From Phycomyces blakesleeanus NRRL 1555(-) (lineage: Eukaryota > Mucoromycota > Mucoromycetes > Mucorales > Phycomycetaceae), in contig NW_017265138.1 of assembly GCF_001638985.1 (NCBI RefSeq), positions 682,001 to 746,000 on the forward strand: a stretch of DNA of 64,000 nucleotides, in the 5' to 3' direction. Positions within the stretch are counted from its first letter, which is position 1, and the number at the start of each line of letters is the position of its first letter. Below the pieces are notes generated by a model, which saw nothing but the letters and a program-made list of their open reading frames with translations, was not told the DNA's origin and did not search any database. The position numbers and the translations under genes are program-made. Below, in pieces: positions 22,514 through 35,269 of this stretch.

Positions 22514-22800
22514 TAGGGGAAACAAAAGGAAACAACTAAAGAAATCGAAAATGGCGACCCTGTCATATTTAACTGTCACGTTGAAGTGAAACTTCGACTT
22601 TGAGTATGAATGATGTCAAAGCAAGATTAACACTTGAGAAATTATGTTAATTATTGGACATCGCTTTAATGATGTAAGAATATCTTAGAATAGGCGCATT
22701 TGTTTTGATTGCTGACAAGCATGTTCATATATAGAAAGGAAAATTTGTCTTTATTGTGTCCGAATCAGGATATGATCCAAAGGAGATCACGGCGGAAGAG

Positions 22801-24597
22801 ATGTTAAGTCTCGATCCCGAATTAATTGAAATCTATCAGATTTTTGGGATGAATAAAAGGGAAAATCTCATTACCTGTGAACCCCTTCAACCAAAGCTTA
22901 CTTCGATGATCTTCGACTATCTTGACGTAGGGCATGGTAAAGGAGAGGGGAATCAAGACGTAAAAAGACGACTGCCAAACTGATACGTTCACAACTAGAT
23001 ATAGCTGCTATGGAAATCATGGAGGCAGCAATTAAAGCGAAAAGAGAACTTCCGATGTAAGAAAGGCTGAAAAGATTATTTGGGTGGATGATTAAGCTAA
23101 TTATCTTATGTACGTATTATGGCCTATAATTTTCCTTTTCATTTCTAGCCAATTCTTGTTCGCTCTTATCAATAGGATACTTACGCCGCCTATCAATGGA
23201 ACATATCGATCTAAGAGCTCCCAGTATATTTTTGATGGTTGCGAAATGGCACAAAGAATCTTGAAAAGTGCATTAGAAGTATTTGGACCGCTTGCGTTTC
23301 GTGGTCTCTGGTCAACCTTTGAAATACAGAGCAAAAGATACAATTATAATAAGCGGAATAGCGAAGAAGAAGCTGAGCTGGTTGAAATTAAATGTGTTCT
23401 AGATGAATATTTTGATTTGTGGGATTTTGTTAAAAAGAGCTTCACAATAGATCCCAGCGAGAATGAAATGAAAAGAAAGGTAAATATATAAGTGTGGGCT
23501 ATAGCAATCCCAGAGTAAATTGATTGATTTTCGATCGGTGGGATAGTGTCGTAATATGGTACTCGAGATTTTGATATGTATCATGGAGAAAGATGTACAG
23601 ATGCGCATAGGTATGTATAAACATTTCGATAGATCATCAAATGCTATTTTCTACCGAGACTTACTGGATTTCTAAAGAAAACTATGAGGAACTTGGAGAA
23701 TGTATATTTCTATCAACTATCCCAAAAGATGATTTTGGAAACCGAACCCGCTTAGGCCCTTACCTGGATATTCTTTTTGATGTTTTTCAAGAAACAAAAG
23801 ACTATGAGATTAATCAGGTCTTTTACATGGAGTCAATAGATATGGCAGGCCGACTTTTGAATATTGTAAGACCGGGAGTTAATCATATGATTCTCACTAA
23901 ATTATCAGTGCGGTATTGCTTACATTGTTGCAAAGCTCATTATTCTTTCCTATTGCGACCAACTTGTTGACACTTCATCCATGATTCAACAATCTTACCA
24001 AAGGATCAACCGACTTGATAACGATGCTTTTAGCAATATTTTGCAGGTAACCACATGTTTTCGTGCATGTACAAACTTTCTCTAAATAACTTGTAATAGG
24101 TTATTTCATGTACAACGTTCTTATCCGAGATTTGTGACAGGATCTTGATTGACTCGGATTTTTCGCTTGCTGACGAAGAGTACAAGTATTTACGAAGAAT
24201 ACCTGGATTCAGACTGGACAAGATGTTTCATCTTTTTATGAAATCTCGACCTTTAAACATGGAGTACATGTCAGACATTTATCGACATGTCTTGGTAATT
24301 ATTTGGCGTTATAGGTGTTATCTTGGTGAATCGACGATGCGGTACAGTTCTTTGTCGGATGATACTATATCCAAAGTAATTTCAGGTATTTCAAAACGGC
24401 ATTGCCGAGAAGCCGCAATACGCGGCCCTCCCTTTGTTCGTAAATGGGGTGTTCACGTAAAAGGAATGATGGACGAAGTGTGTGGGTTAAGACCTTTGAC
24501 ACCAAAGGAAAAAGAGACTAAGCAGAAAATTGAATGGGCAATTGAGTTGGCCATGCTAAATCTGATGAGCGACAATACGCAATATGGTCTTCTATAA
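22801..24597 (+). CDS. Unrecognised helical protein divergent from DHFR
   Basis: Seven exons (22801-22936, 22999-23056, 23149-23479, 23547-23610, 23678-23865, 23909-24046, 24100-24597) close into 470 residues. I do not recognise the family. The protein is largely helical, with no signal peptide, membrane segment or low-complexity tract. Conserved-looking stretches include KSALEVFGPLAFRGLWSTFE, ECIFLSTIPKDDFGNRTRLG, YLDILFDVFQETKDYEINQV and AAIRGPPFVRKWGVHVKGMM. The start is uncertain: the frame is open 48 nt further upstream to a stop, with only a GTG, so either the ATG at 22801 is used or a short 5' exon is joined at an acceptor near 22734. Expression may be coordinated with DHFR through the short divergent promoter. 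Confidence 0.65.
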
Positions 24598-26419
24598 AAG
24601 ACTTTCACATATATATACATATATACATATATACATATATACAACCAATTTTATTGAACTATAATTTTTTTTCACTCGTTCTTTGTCTGTTTATTATCAT
24701 TATCATTGTTATTTATCTACATTTATTCACTTCTCATTCCCTTTATGAATACGTCTTATCATACACCATGCCAAAGAAAAGACAATTTTAGTAGAAGATT
24801 TTTGCAAGAAATATCACACTTTTACCTTACCTTGTTTTTGCAACCAATACAAAGCACATTTTCTCTCCACTCTCAAAGCAGTACAAAATACATTTCTATA
24901 CACACTTCCGGCCACCAATTTTTCCCGTGGTGATAGTCGTTAACACAATACATAAAATCTTCTTATATCTATACCTTTAAAAAGTTGGAATATAAGCAAG
25001 TGACTTAAACTCTGCCTTTAAATTCTCTGTAAATATTCTAACCGCTTTACAACCACGTCACTTAAAGTCTACTATCTATTCAATAAACTGCTCAATTTAT
25101 TTTTACACATTAATGGTAATATATAGTAGCTAAGATTTTCATAGTAAAGATGTACATAAAATTTGAGGGGAACAGGGGAGCTCTACTTCCAAAAAGTATG
25201 CTAATTATTTATTAATTTATTCTATATAGGTCTATGAATTCATCACAAAAAATATGTGTGTGTCCGAATGCATTTATGTGTGTATGGATGAATTTATGTG
25301 TGTGTGTAGGTAGATTTATGTGTGTCTGGGTGGATTTTGAGTACCAGACATGGCACAGCGGAGGTACAAATATTAAGAAAGGCAAATTGAATAGGAAGAA
25401 AGAGTCTTTGTCGATTGATATATTTAAGCATATTATTCTATCTCTTTAACAAACAACACTCTCACAATATCTACTTTTTATAATCTTAATATACTAACCC
25501 AAAATCAGTTCCGACCACCTCGTATATTTTTTAATTGTTTTTTTTAAATAAATAACACTCTCACAGTATCTATTCTTTCTAATATTGAAATACTTATCCA
25601 AAATCAATCACAAATACTTTAATTACAATACAGTATAATATTTAAATAAAATTATAACTTGGAATAAGAGGATCAATTACTTGCTGTCAAATAATAATAA
25701 AAAATGAAAGACTATTTGAAAACTTGTAAAAAAGCAAAAAAAAGTAAAGTAACATAATTTAAATTTCAAATGCCCAATCTTTTTGGTAGATTTCAGAGCA
25801 TTTTTGGAACTCAAACGATCTAAGCTGTTTTTAGTAATTTAAAAACACCTGGGAGCGTGGCATTTTTGTGAGGCTAGCAATTCTCGTACACAAAAAAAAT
25901 GCGGTGGTGTTTTAATGTTTTATTTCTCCTAATGTCGTATAATCAAAAAAGCAAAATTTTATGACTTCGGGATTAAAATCTTACTTTAGAAAAAATCTTA
26001 CTAAACTGTCTACTTTTCTATGTGCTACAAATAAAGTAGCAAAAGACGTCGGCAAGTGAAAATTAAATAATTGGATTTCACATAGTGTTGCCCTTTGGTG
26101 TGTGTGTGTTATGCTTTTTTTTTAGAAAAAAAAATAACTAAATCATTTTAACTCTGCTTTGTACTATCTATGATGTAGTAAATATAAATTAGTGTTGCCA
26201 AAAGCTTTATTTAAATGTATAACTTGTTAGTGCGAAGAAAAAATGCCAGCCAGTACAACATATTACAATTAAAATACTCTAGTGAGTACAATATTGGCTT
26301 GATAGAGCTAATCTTCATTTCAGTTAACATCACCTCACATTTGCTTTCACTGTTTGCCAGAATTCTTTGGATTAGTAAACAAGTCGTTCTTCATTTATGC
26401 ATTTTATTTTTATTATTTA
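24598..26419. other. Convergent spacer with a diverged tandem repeat
   Basis: No gene is seen. The stretch is A+T-rich with TATACA and GTGTGTAG-type microsatellites. Two diverged copies of a unit of about 65 bp (AACACTCTCACAATATCTA...AAAATCA) lie at 25449-25515 and 25547-25612. Confidence 0.45.
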
Positions 26420-29389
26420 TTATTCTTGAAACCCACATTCAACGCATAAAGAAAGGATATGTTTTCTAAGTTTTTCTGTCTCCTCGGATGGTTTAATAAG
26501 ATAAGACCTCTCCGCGTACCCCAATGCTACTTCATATTTTCCCAGATCAACGTTCAGCTAAAATTATCATCATTTTGGTTACTCAAACTCACATTAATAT
26601 GCCTTATAAATAGAGAGAGAGAAAAGAGTACCTCTGCCATGGTATTTAATACAATAGGATGATGTGGATTGAGTCTGATCGCTTCGGCTAACATTGGAAG
26701 TGCTTCATTAAATTCACCCATGGCTTTATGAGCCGTCGCCATACCATACCTATTGTTGTTGTTGTTATTATTATTATTTTACTTGCCAGTATTAGCTTCT
26801 ATATGTGTGTCCATATGTATTTGAGCTCTTACCAGCCGACAAAAGAGCGCTTATTAGCGAGAATACATTTCATAAATTGCGCTTTAGCATTCAACCATTT
26901 TTTGCTATCAGCTTCTTCACAGCCCAATAAATTGTATCCATAAGATCTCCTGGGGTCAGCTTCAACTGCCTTTCTGTACATTTTAAAGGCTTCCTCGGTT
27001 CCTCGAGCACATTTGGCCCAATTTCCAGCAACAATGTACCCTTCATACTTGTGCGAGCTATTATGTTTGACATCATAAGCCAGCAAGTTTAATTCCACTT
27101 CATTGTCAAGATAAAGCAAGCATGTTGAGTAGACTGGTAAACTTTCGCAAAACCAGGGTGCAATAGCAAAGGCATGTCTAAAGAATATTCTGGCCTGTGT
27201 AAAGATCATAGATCAGAGAAAGAGAGAAAAGAACCTTGTTTGAACCAATGCACTTTTTTAAAGAGAGATAATAATATCCCCCTACACAAGATCAGTCGAT
27301 TTACTCACATTTTCATAATCTGCAAAGTTGTAAAATGAGTTTCCTAAGAGGCACAAAACTCTGGGTGACTCATACTGTTGATCATCAAGACTTTGAACTG
27401 CAAGGGCTAATTCTCGACATCGATATGAAGCTTGATGAGCGTGAGCTTCAGCCAAGATCCTTATCACACCCAGTATGCGGTTCATAGCTTTAACGATATC
27501 GCTTTTTACATCGTATGATGTATCGCCTGGAGATGTAGAAGTGATATAAAAGTATTTGTAAAGTGCCTGGGTCTTATAACATTTTTTTTGTTTAAAAAAA
27601 AGCAAGTGTATGTGTATCTATTCAGCTTTACGTGTATTCATGTCTGTTTTTCCTTTTATTTATTTTTCTTGACCCAAAATTTACCTTTGCGTCTTTTCTT
27701 GAAACATCATTATATTCTACTTCAGTAAATATATTATCAATGTCTTCTCTCGCTCCAATACTTCCTGGTGAAAACGACTTGTGGGATGTTTTTTGCTAAT
27801 ATCAATCTTTAATAAACCTGAACAACTTTAGCTAATCTAATTTTCTACACTTACTCTCTTTTCAGGATGAGCATTACTTTCAGAATCTTGCTCTTCTCTG
27901 CAAAATGTAAAGTAAAAATAAATAAATGAAAGCAATCATTCAATCATAGACTTGCTTAAAAGCCAGATCCTAGTACTCACGTCAAAATATCAAGTGCAGA
28001 TTCCAACTCCAATCGGGGAGCTTTTCCAATATCAAAATTAAAGGAATGATCCAGAGAGAAGCTTTCTTCAAATGGAATTCTGGTACTTGTGTTTGATAAA
28101 TTATCATCGAGCTTTTTTTGGTATAATCCATTCTTTGTTCTAATTGCTTCCTCCACCTTCATTTGTTCAATATCTTCTCCAAGTTTCTTAATGAATTTAT
28201 CTTTTTCAACCTCACGCTCTCCTCTAAAAGCAATACATGAATATGTTCAGCAATTATTATTATTATTATTATTATTTTGCTTTATTTTATTTTTTTTATG
28301 TTTTAGAAAAAAAAAGACAACTTGAGCTACAAAATAGTAATACCTCTTTCAAAGGTTAAAATACAATTAGACAAACTTACTTTTGTGGTTGAATGGAATC
28401 AAATTCATCGTCTGTGATTTCTGGAGCCTCATGAACAATTCCTCTCAACTGGTCAAGACTCACATCATAATAGCTTCCGCGCATTGCAGGAATTTCCCAA
28501 CGTGGGTTCCTGTCTGGAATTCTTTTTGTGAAACGAATATCGATCGAAGAGGATACGGGCGGTTTAGGAACTTTTTTGAGATTCATGGTATCAATAATTG
28601 TTGTAGACTCTTTAAAATCCTTAAACTCGTTTTTGAGGAGACTGTGCACATCAATTGAATCTGTGTCTGGGCCAAGCTCGCACAGATCCATAAATGATGC
28701 CAGGTTGAATGGATTAGTGAGGATAGCCTGGTGAAATGAATAGGCAGCACCGTGTATGTTTTGCAATTTTTTGTACAGTTCTCCAAGAAGACTGTTTAGT
28801 GCTGATCTAGTTGGAATATATGCGCGCAGGGTTGTACAAACAAGTTCTACATTTCATACAAGACATTTTCACAATTGTGTGGAATAAGTGAAGCAGATTA
28901 GAGAGAATAAAAAGAATATTATAGTTTACCATCACCCCATGAGTGGGATTCTCTTGTTTCTTCTTCCATCGAGTTTATAATGCTTTTTAAGCTTTGGACC
29001 CCTTGCCTCCATAATTGAGTCTTGTTTTTGTCTGTTTTCTCCCTATCACCAAGAATCAAGCAGCATCTCGAGAATAGATTTACACATGGAATTGATGAAG
29101 ATTTCAATAGGATCCGATATGCTGCATTGAGATCATCATTTAAGAATAGTGATTTGGCATAAATGAATTTGTAATCTTCATTTGTTCTGTCAATCGAATA
29201 AAGTCGTTCTGCCAAAAGAATGGCATTTTTGTAATAGAATTGATCAATGTCTTTGTTGATTAGTGATAAAAGGCACCATGCTTCTGTGGAGGTTGTACAA
29301 TTCATCATTGAATTTAAGAGCGTAAAGAGATCGTTGTTAATACATTTTTTTATTATATTAGACCACGCGTTATCTAATGGAAAAATCAT
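26420..29389 (-). CDS. CDC27: Cdc27/APC3, TPR subunit of the anaphase-promoting complex
   Basis: Nine exons (29389-28930, 28846-28381, 28223-27981, 27897-27855, 27795-27685, 27566-27309, 27194-26833, 26749-26632, 26557-26420) give 732 residues. The N-terminal half matches the Cdc27 dimerisation TPRs: YYKNAILLAERLYSIDRT, LNDDLNAAYRILLKSSS, LLGELYKKLQNIHGAAYSFH and NPFNLASFMDLCELGPD. A charged linker follows. The C-terminal TPRs begin at YRCRELALAVQSLDDQQYES and include the family signature ESLPVYSTCLLYLDNEVEL. APC3 scaffolds the APC/C and binds Cdc20/Cdh1 tails. The array stops after SYLIKPSEETEKLRKHI, with one to two fewer repeats than typical Cdc27 and no acidic tail. Cdc16 or Cdc23 are less likely given the YSTxLxxL signature. 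Confidence 0.8.
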
Positions 29390-30228
29390 GACTACTAAAA
29401 AAAAAGATTGATCAAACCCAGTAAAAAAATAAAACACTTTAGACAAGCAGTTGTGAAAACTTATCAGTTGATGAGAACATCATACTGTGTCAAATATAAG
29501 AAACATAAATCTTCATAAATTATAATATTTTTCTTTAAAAAAAAAGATAAACTTGTCCTTTAAAGATCAAATTAATCAATTAAATGTACAGTAGACATTC
29601 CTGGCTACCCTATCCCTTGTTTTGAGAGAGAGAGAGCGCATAAGCTTGATTTTGAGGAAATGTTTAATGGACAAATGACATGGAAACTTAAGAGTTATCT
29701 AATTTTTTTACTTCATTTGTCCATTAAATCCCCGTTTACAATAAAAATGGATAAAAGATTCATTTTTCCACTAGATAATCAATTGTCTAATAGAATAAGA
29801 CTATCAAAAACTGTGGACTATATGATACTTGGTGAGTTCAGCCAGGACATTATATTATTTATGGGCCACCAAATGTCTAAAAGTTATTTTAATAGCCACT
29901 GCTGATACACCGGGAATATCGCTATACTCCCATACGAGATTTCTATATATATATCTGCGTGTGTGCCTAGAGATTTCGACAAAAATCAGGCATGAAAACC
30001 ATATACAAAGATGTATTGGATTCAAATGACAAACAAAAATGCAACTCTGGCCTTTATTTTTGTTTTGCTTTTTAGATATTTATGTATAATATATACAAGA
30101 ATCGATTGTACCGTATGCAAAAAAAAATGATAAAGGTAAAATATTAAGAATGTACTGCAGAATAGAATAATCCTCCTTCTTATTCTAATTCTTCTTTTGG
30201 TTTCTTGTTGGTTATAAGATCTTTCTTT
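29390..30228. other. Spacer between CDC27 and the ERT1-type gene
   Basis: A+T-rich promoter of CDC27 and 3' flank of the next gene. It contains a perfect 16-bp inverted repeat, TTTAATGGACAAATGA at 29663-29678 and its complement at 29713-29728, which could form a stem with a 34-base loop. A plus-strand frame of 81 codons spans it but lacks any recognisable feature. Confidence 0.45.
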
Positions 30229-32933
30229 TTAACTTAGAATGGGGAGAAACTAATTGAAGATCAAAAAAAAAGTATATAATTTTTAGATTAATGTTAAAAT
30301 AATAATGTTATTGACAAATCTTGAAAATCCAATGACTTACATTTCCAATAATCACACTCGGTAAATCAAAAATGTCACGTTTTATTGTGAAGCAAAAGGT
30401 ACATGGTATAGCTCTTTTTGTTGGCCCAAGTAGAATACATGAGCTATATACAGCTGAGTCGGTATTGTCAAATGCATGAAGTGCGTATTTTTCCCAATAC
30501 TCGACTGCAGAAGGATTACTCATTAACTGTTTTTATTTTTAAAGATACCAATAACAATATTGGCATTGATATTAGTAACTTTACATATAGATAATATAGA
30601 TATTCAGTAGAATTTACCTCGTAAATAAATGTCTTTTTGCTTAATAAAGCATCTCGAGACCATTGAGTCAGTAGGGAAAATTCCTTTCCTACCAGAGTGA
30701 TTTCACCCGTGCGTCTCCACACTACAGTTGGAGTACCTGAATAACTGATGAGTTTCTCATACTCCTATTAAGAAATGGATGAGAATCCACATCACAAGAA
30801 ATATATATATATATATTGTAAATTGGAATTTGGGATTTGGAATTGACGTTGAGATGTTCCATAAACAACAACAACAGCAAAAAAAAAGGTGTTTTATTTG
30901 TATAATTTAATTTAATAAACAAAATATAATACATAATATGGTATTATATGATATGATACAAAAAAAACACAGTACAACATAATAGAATACAATACAATAC
31001 AATATGCTACACTAAAATATACTAACAGTACAGTGCAATACAGTATGATCTTCAAGCTCCAATCTCCAAAGCTTTAAACCTCAAACTTCAATTCTAAACA
31101 ACAGTAAAAATAAAAATAAAAAAAAGAACTTACCAATAATGTTCTTTGTAAACATCTCTCTGTAAAAATCAAATCATGTTCTGTCAAATTCATCATTGAT
31201 GCCAATACAGATGGTCTAAACAGTGCCAAGGCTCTACTGATCCTCATCAAATCTTCACGACTCATTCTACAAAAAAAATTAACCGAGAAAATTAACACAC
31301 GCGAATATAATTATCTCTTGATTTCACTGTTAATTCCCTTTTTTTAGGACTTACCTTTGCCGAACATAACTAATCAAGTAATGATATCCATCCGCATAAC
31401 TAAACGGCTTTTGTATATTAGTGTAAATCATCTCTGGTGTCACATTCGTAGTCCGTTTCTTTCCGTGCCCAAAATATCCTGTTGTATCCAAAGATTGTTG
31501 ATTAACAAGATGTTTCTGAAACTGGGCGGTGTCTGATGGTGTAGGTGGAATCTGGAAGGGCATGCTTTGCTGAATGTTGTTTGGTGTTGCAACAGTATTT
31601 GCTGTACTTGAAATGTCAGACTGAGCATCTAATCCTGCATTGTTACTAGTAGGGACAGTTTTTATATCGGACTCATCACTTATAGTTGAGCCTTGTTGAG
31701 GCCACGCAGTAAATTGTGGTTGTGATTGTGGTCGTGGTTGTTGTTGGGGCTGCATCTGTACCTGCGGATGTGGATGCGGTACCTGCTGTAACTGTGGTAG
31801 CTGTTGTAGCGGTGGTACAGGTTGTTGCGGTGGTGGTGGTAAATGTGGAGTTGGTTCTACTAGCCCGTGAAGAGGTGATCCTAACATGGATGAAAGAATA
31901 GAATATTCAAGATTTGCAGCTGTTGATCCAAATCCATAATTGTATTCGTCCATTCCAATCAGTCGGCTAGAGTCAATAGAAATCAAACCATCTGTGAATG
32001 CAATTACAGTAGTAAAGACAGTGGTAATAATAATAATAATAATAAGAACATAGTATGAATTAGACATGGATTGTACTCAAAAAGGCAATTAAATCTGCAA
32101 TATGCATATAAAACCTATCTATAAAAAAAAGAAGCACAGGGCCAACCATTGCTCACACAGGATTGCTGATCGACAGGCGTGCTGATGTTGGACAAGATTG
32201 ACGGAATTGCTGAAGACGGAAAAATATTATTTTGTTGCTGCTGTTGACGTTGTTGTTGTTGTTGCTGTTGCTGTTGCTGTTGTTGTGCTTCAAGCTGTAT
32301 CTCTACCATGATATAAGTTTCTCTCTTATATATGTGTGCATTTTGTTGCTATATATCATTTCTTCTTTTCTTTTTATTCTTTCTTTTGTAAATACTTTAA
32401 ATTATATTACAGTTCAAAGTATAGTGATAAAGCAAAACCTAAGAAAGATAGAATCCTAATTTTTTCTCTTTTTAGATTTACCTTGTGCATCCTGAAGATA
32501 CTTGGCTTTCTTACGAGCACCATCTGTACATGTAGATGCGAGATCTCGTTTAATACAACGTTGGCATGGACGAGCTACAATGGTAAAGTTTATTTAATTT
32601 AATTGTATGATTGTGTACGTATATGTGTGTAGATAGTATATATATGTATATATATATGTGTGTATATATACTATTGTATTTTGTTGAATTATTATAAAAA
32701 CCCTTACAGTCATTGCAAGTTAAATGGGCCTACAAGATAAATTGATATGAGTCATTCGTTTTAAGCAATATGTATATATATATCTTTGTACACAATGATT
32801 CTATTACTCTTTTTCTAATCACCTTTTGGCAGTGAATGCAGGCACGAGTAGCTTTCTTTTTACGTTGGATTGGTTTCGGTGATTGAGCAGTATTTGAGGA
32901 TTGATTGGATGCAAAACCTGATGATGCTGACAT
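30229..32933 (-). CDS. ERT1: ERT1/AcuK-type Zn2Cys6 PAS transcription activator
   Basis: Nine exons (32933-32823, 32729-32708, 32574-32482, 32287-about 32147, 31991-31355, 31266-31134, 30764-30618, 30526-30341, 30249-30229) give about 496 residues. The zinc cluster is CIHCQKAHLTCNDSRPCQRC with IKRDLASTC, split over three exons including one of 22 nt. A poly-Gln tract and a Pro/Gln-rich linker follow. The C-terminal half matches the AcuK/ERT1 family: [59 protein letters not shown] and [20 protein letters not shown]. In ascomycetes these factors control gluconeogenesis and respiratory-carbon genes. The fourth intron has two possible donors (32147 or 32159); both keep the frame. A bZIP-like or other DNA-binding identity is excluded by the Cys pattern. 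Confidence 0.88.
32232..32287. repeat. Glutamine-codon repeat in the ERT1-type gene
   Basis: A TTG/CTG triplet run on the plus strand is CAA/CAG on the coding strand and encodes about 17 Gln, broken by one Arg. Confidence 0.85.
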
Positions 32934-34411
32934 TACAAGAAAACTTTGTACAGTGTTAAGATAAAATATACTATCTCTCAATATATATATATGTATCTAT
33001 GTGTGTGTATAGATATATATAGATATAGATATATATGTATATATAAGAAATTCAAGAAGAACAAAATAAGCTCTGCTATAATCTTTGCGTATAAAGATTA
33101 ACCACAGCTGGTTGAGATTTGCATGGCATTGAATACCAAAAAAAATATATATTCAAAGTCACTTATCTTGTGCGTTTAGGCCAATCAATACCGTTTAAAC
33201 ATAACCCAAGCAAATGAACCCAACTCTTGAGATCTTTTATTAACTGGAAAATACTTTATCCCACCAAATAATAGATACCAATACACACAATTCACTTTCT
33301 TCTTCTTTGTATATTGTTAATGATGTTTTTATTATTAAAGGGAACATGCCTTCTTCTCTTATATTACTTCAAAATTGAACCTTGGTAATATTGATTTTTT
33401 TAAAGAATATAAAGCCGTTAGAATATATAGATATATACATTGCAAGATATTTAAAGAAGAAGAAATAAAGGATTCTTTATCTTGTGCGTACAAGAAAAGA
33501 AAAATCGAAAAAGATAAAATTTTACTGATCGCTGACAAACTTGCATGTGTTTGAATTTATTTGTGCTCTTATATCTGTATCCCTGTAGAACGTACACAGC
33601 AAAATATACCGTCATTAAAACTGTTAGCTTACCTTTTTTAGAAGAAAATATTCGGGCTCTAGTTGAAGTGTATAGAAAGTGAATGGCAGAAACTCCACTT
33701 GAAAGAGAGAAGAGGAAGAAGATGGGGAAAGAACGTGATTCTTTACTACCTACGTCACAGCCAGTCTTATAAACCATTGAAATGGTCAGTGGGTTGAACA
33801 CATATTGAGTTTGGTTTCTGACTTGGACACTTGAGCAAAAATAAATAGACTTGTATGAATATATAAATAAAATATATTTTGGAACATGTACAGTGTCGGA
33901 TAATAATAAATATATCCACTATGTATGTATTAGGAGAGAGAGAAAATAGGAAAATACAAGGCAATCCTGTGATACTTTTGGCAATTGTATACAAGATCAT
34001 TTCATTCCATAGAATATTTATCTATTTACCTTGAATTGGTATCAAGATTGAGAAGGAACAATTATTTTGTGTTTGAGAGAAAAAAAGGAAAGAAAATAAT
34101 ATGCATATATTTTGTCAATAAACCTTTAAGGTTTCACACCTAAAACATAGTATCACACACCACAGATCAAACGTGTAAAACTCAAAACCTTTATAGACAT
34201 GTCTCACTTAATGCACTTTGAATATTTCTTTGTTTAAAGTCTACCCATGCAAATGACCATCTATGCACGCACACGCATATACACTTTATATAAATATCTC
34301 ACATGGACGAATAAATCAAGCTTCTCTAACTGTACCTGTGTATAGGTTATTTTTTTTGCTAGATTAAATCTTGTTTTGGTTTGGCTTTGGTTTATTGTGA
34401 CCAGAAAATAA

Positions 34412-34425
34412 ATAACCATGGCAAC
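34412..34425. promoter_or_regulatory. RFX X-box-like site
   Basis: The sequence ATAACCATGGCAAC is the reverse complement of GTTGCCATGGTTAT and matches the imperfect palindrome GTTGCC N GGYAAC bound by RFX winged-helix factors. Which gene it would serve is uncertain, since it lies about 1.5 kb upstream of the ERT1-type start and about 850 bp downstream of the transporter stop. Confidence 0.45.
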
Positions 34426-34683
34426 AATAGTAATAGTACATTATAGTGCGATATAATAGAATATAAAGATTAAGCTTGAAGCTGGAAAGAGTAATTCAAA
34501 AATATTTCTATTGGTGGCAATTAATTTCAAATATATATCCATATATGCTTGTGTGTGTGTGTATATATACACACACAAACAATAAGGAGGAGAGAAAGAA
34601 AGAAAAAGGTGGGGAATGTGGTACAGAGGCGGATAACCAATTCTATAAAGTTTAAATGAAATGATACATAGAATTTACAGTTG

Positions 34684-34697
34684 GTTGCCATGGGAAT
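34684..34697. promoter_or_regulatory. Second RFX X-box-like half-palindrome
   Basis: GTTGCCATGGGAAT carries one perfect X-box half (GTTGCCATGG) and a weaker second half. It lies 270 bp from the better site at 34412. Confidence 0.3.
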
Positions 34698-35269
34698 CAA
34701 ATGTCACATTTTATTCTGGAATATATTGTATTTTAGATAAAGAAGTAATTGCGTCACATTTAATACCAATAAAAAGAAAAAGGAAACAAGATCTGTGTGT
34801 GTGTGCGTATGTGCTCGTTTATTTATCTATTTATTGTTATGCTCCTAGCCAATCACGCTATTATATCAAGGCACGCAGTTGGTATCTATGGTACCGCCAT
34901 CTGTCATAATTTGATCTCGTTACTATGTTTTCTTTTTCTTTTTTGCTTTTTTAAGAAATAAAAGAAAACTTTGTTTTTCTTAGATTAGAGTCTCACTACT
35001 AATGAAACGTTCTCTCCATTTAATAGTCTTATGGGTCAAAATTTGGTTTTATTATTATGTGGGTTTGTTTTATTTTTATTTAATACAACGATATTAAGGA
35101 GATGAAGGAGTCTACACAGAAGATTTAAAAGACAAGGGATATATAATGTAAAATAATGTAAAGTAAAGTAAAGTAATATAATATAATATAGTATGTGGGT
35201 CGGTTGGTTGGTCGATGGGTGGGTGGGTGTTATATATGTGTGGACGTATGTATATAGGTGTGAAAGATC

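Larger units (their letters stand above)
32934..35269. other. Upstream region of the ERT1-type gene, with X-box-like sites
   Basis: About 2.3 kb without a supportable gene between the ERT1-type start and the sulfate transporter stop. It contains TA and TG microsatellites, including a palindromic TG-TA-CA tract near 34551-34578. Two RFX X-box-like sites (34412-34425 and 34684-34697) are listed separately. Short frames here have no domain or splice structure. Confidence 0.45.

Noticed and set aside
22514..22579. Extension of DHFR upstream of its ATG
   Set aside because: The only upstream initiator is a GTG; the family normally begins close to the chosen Met.
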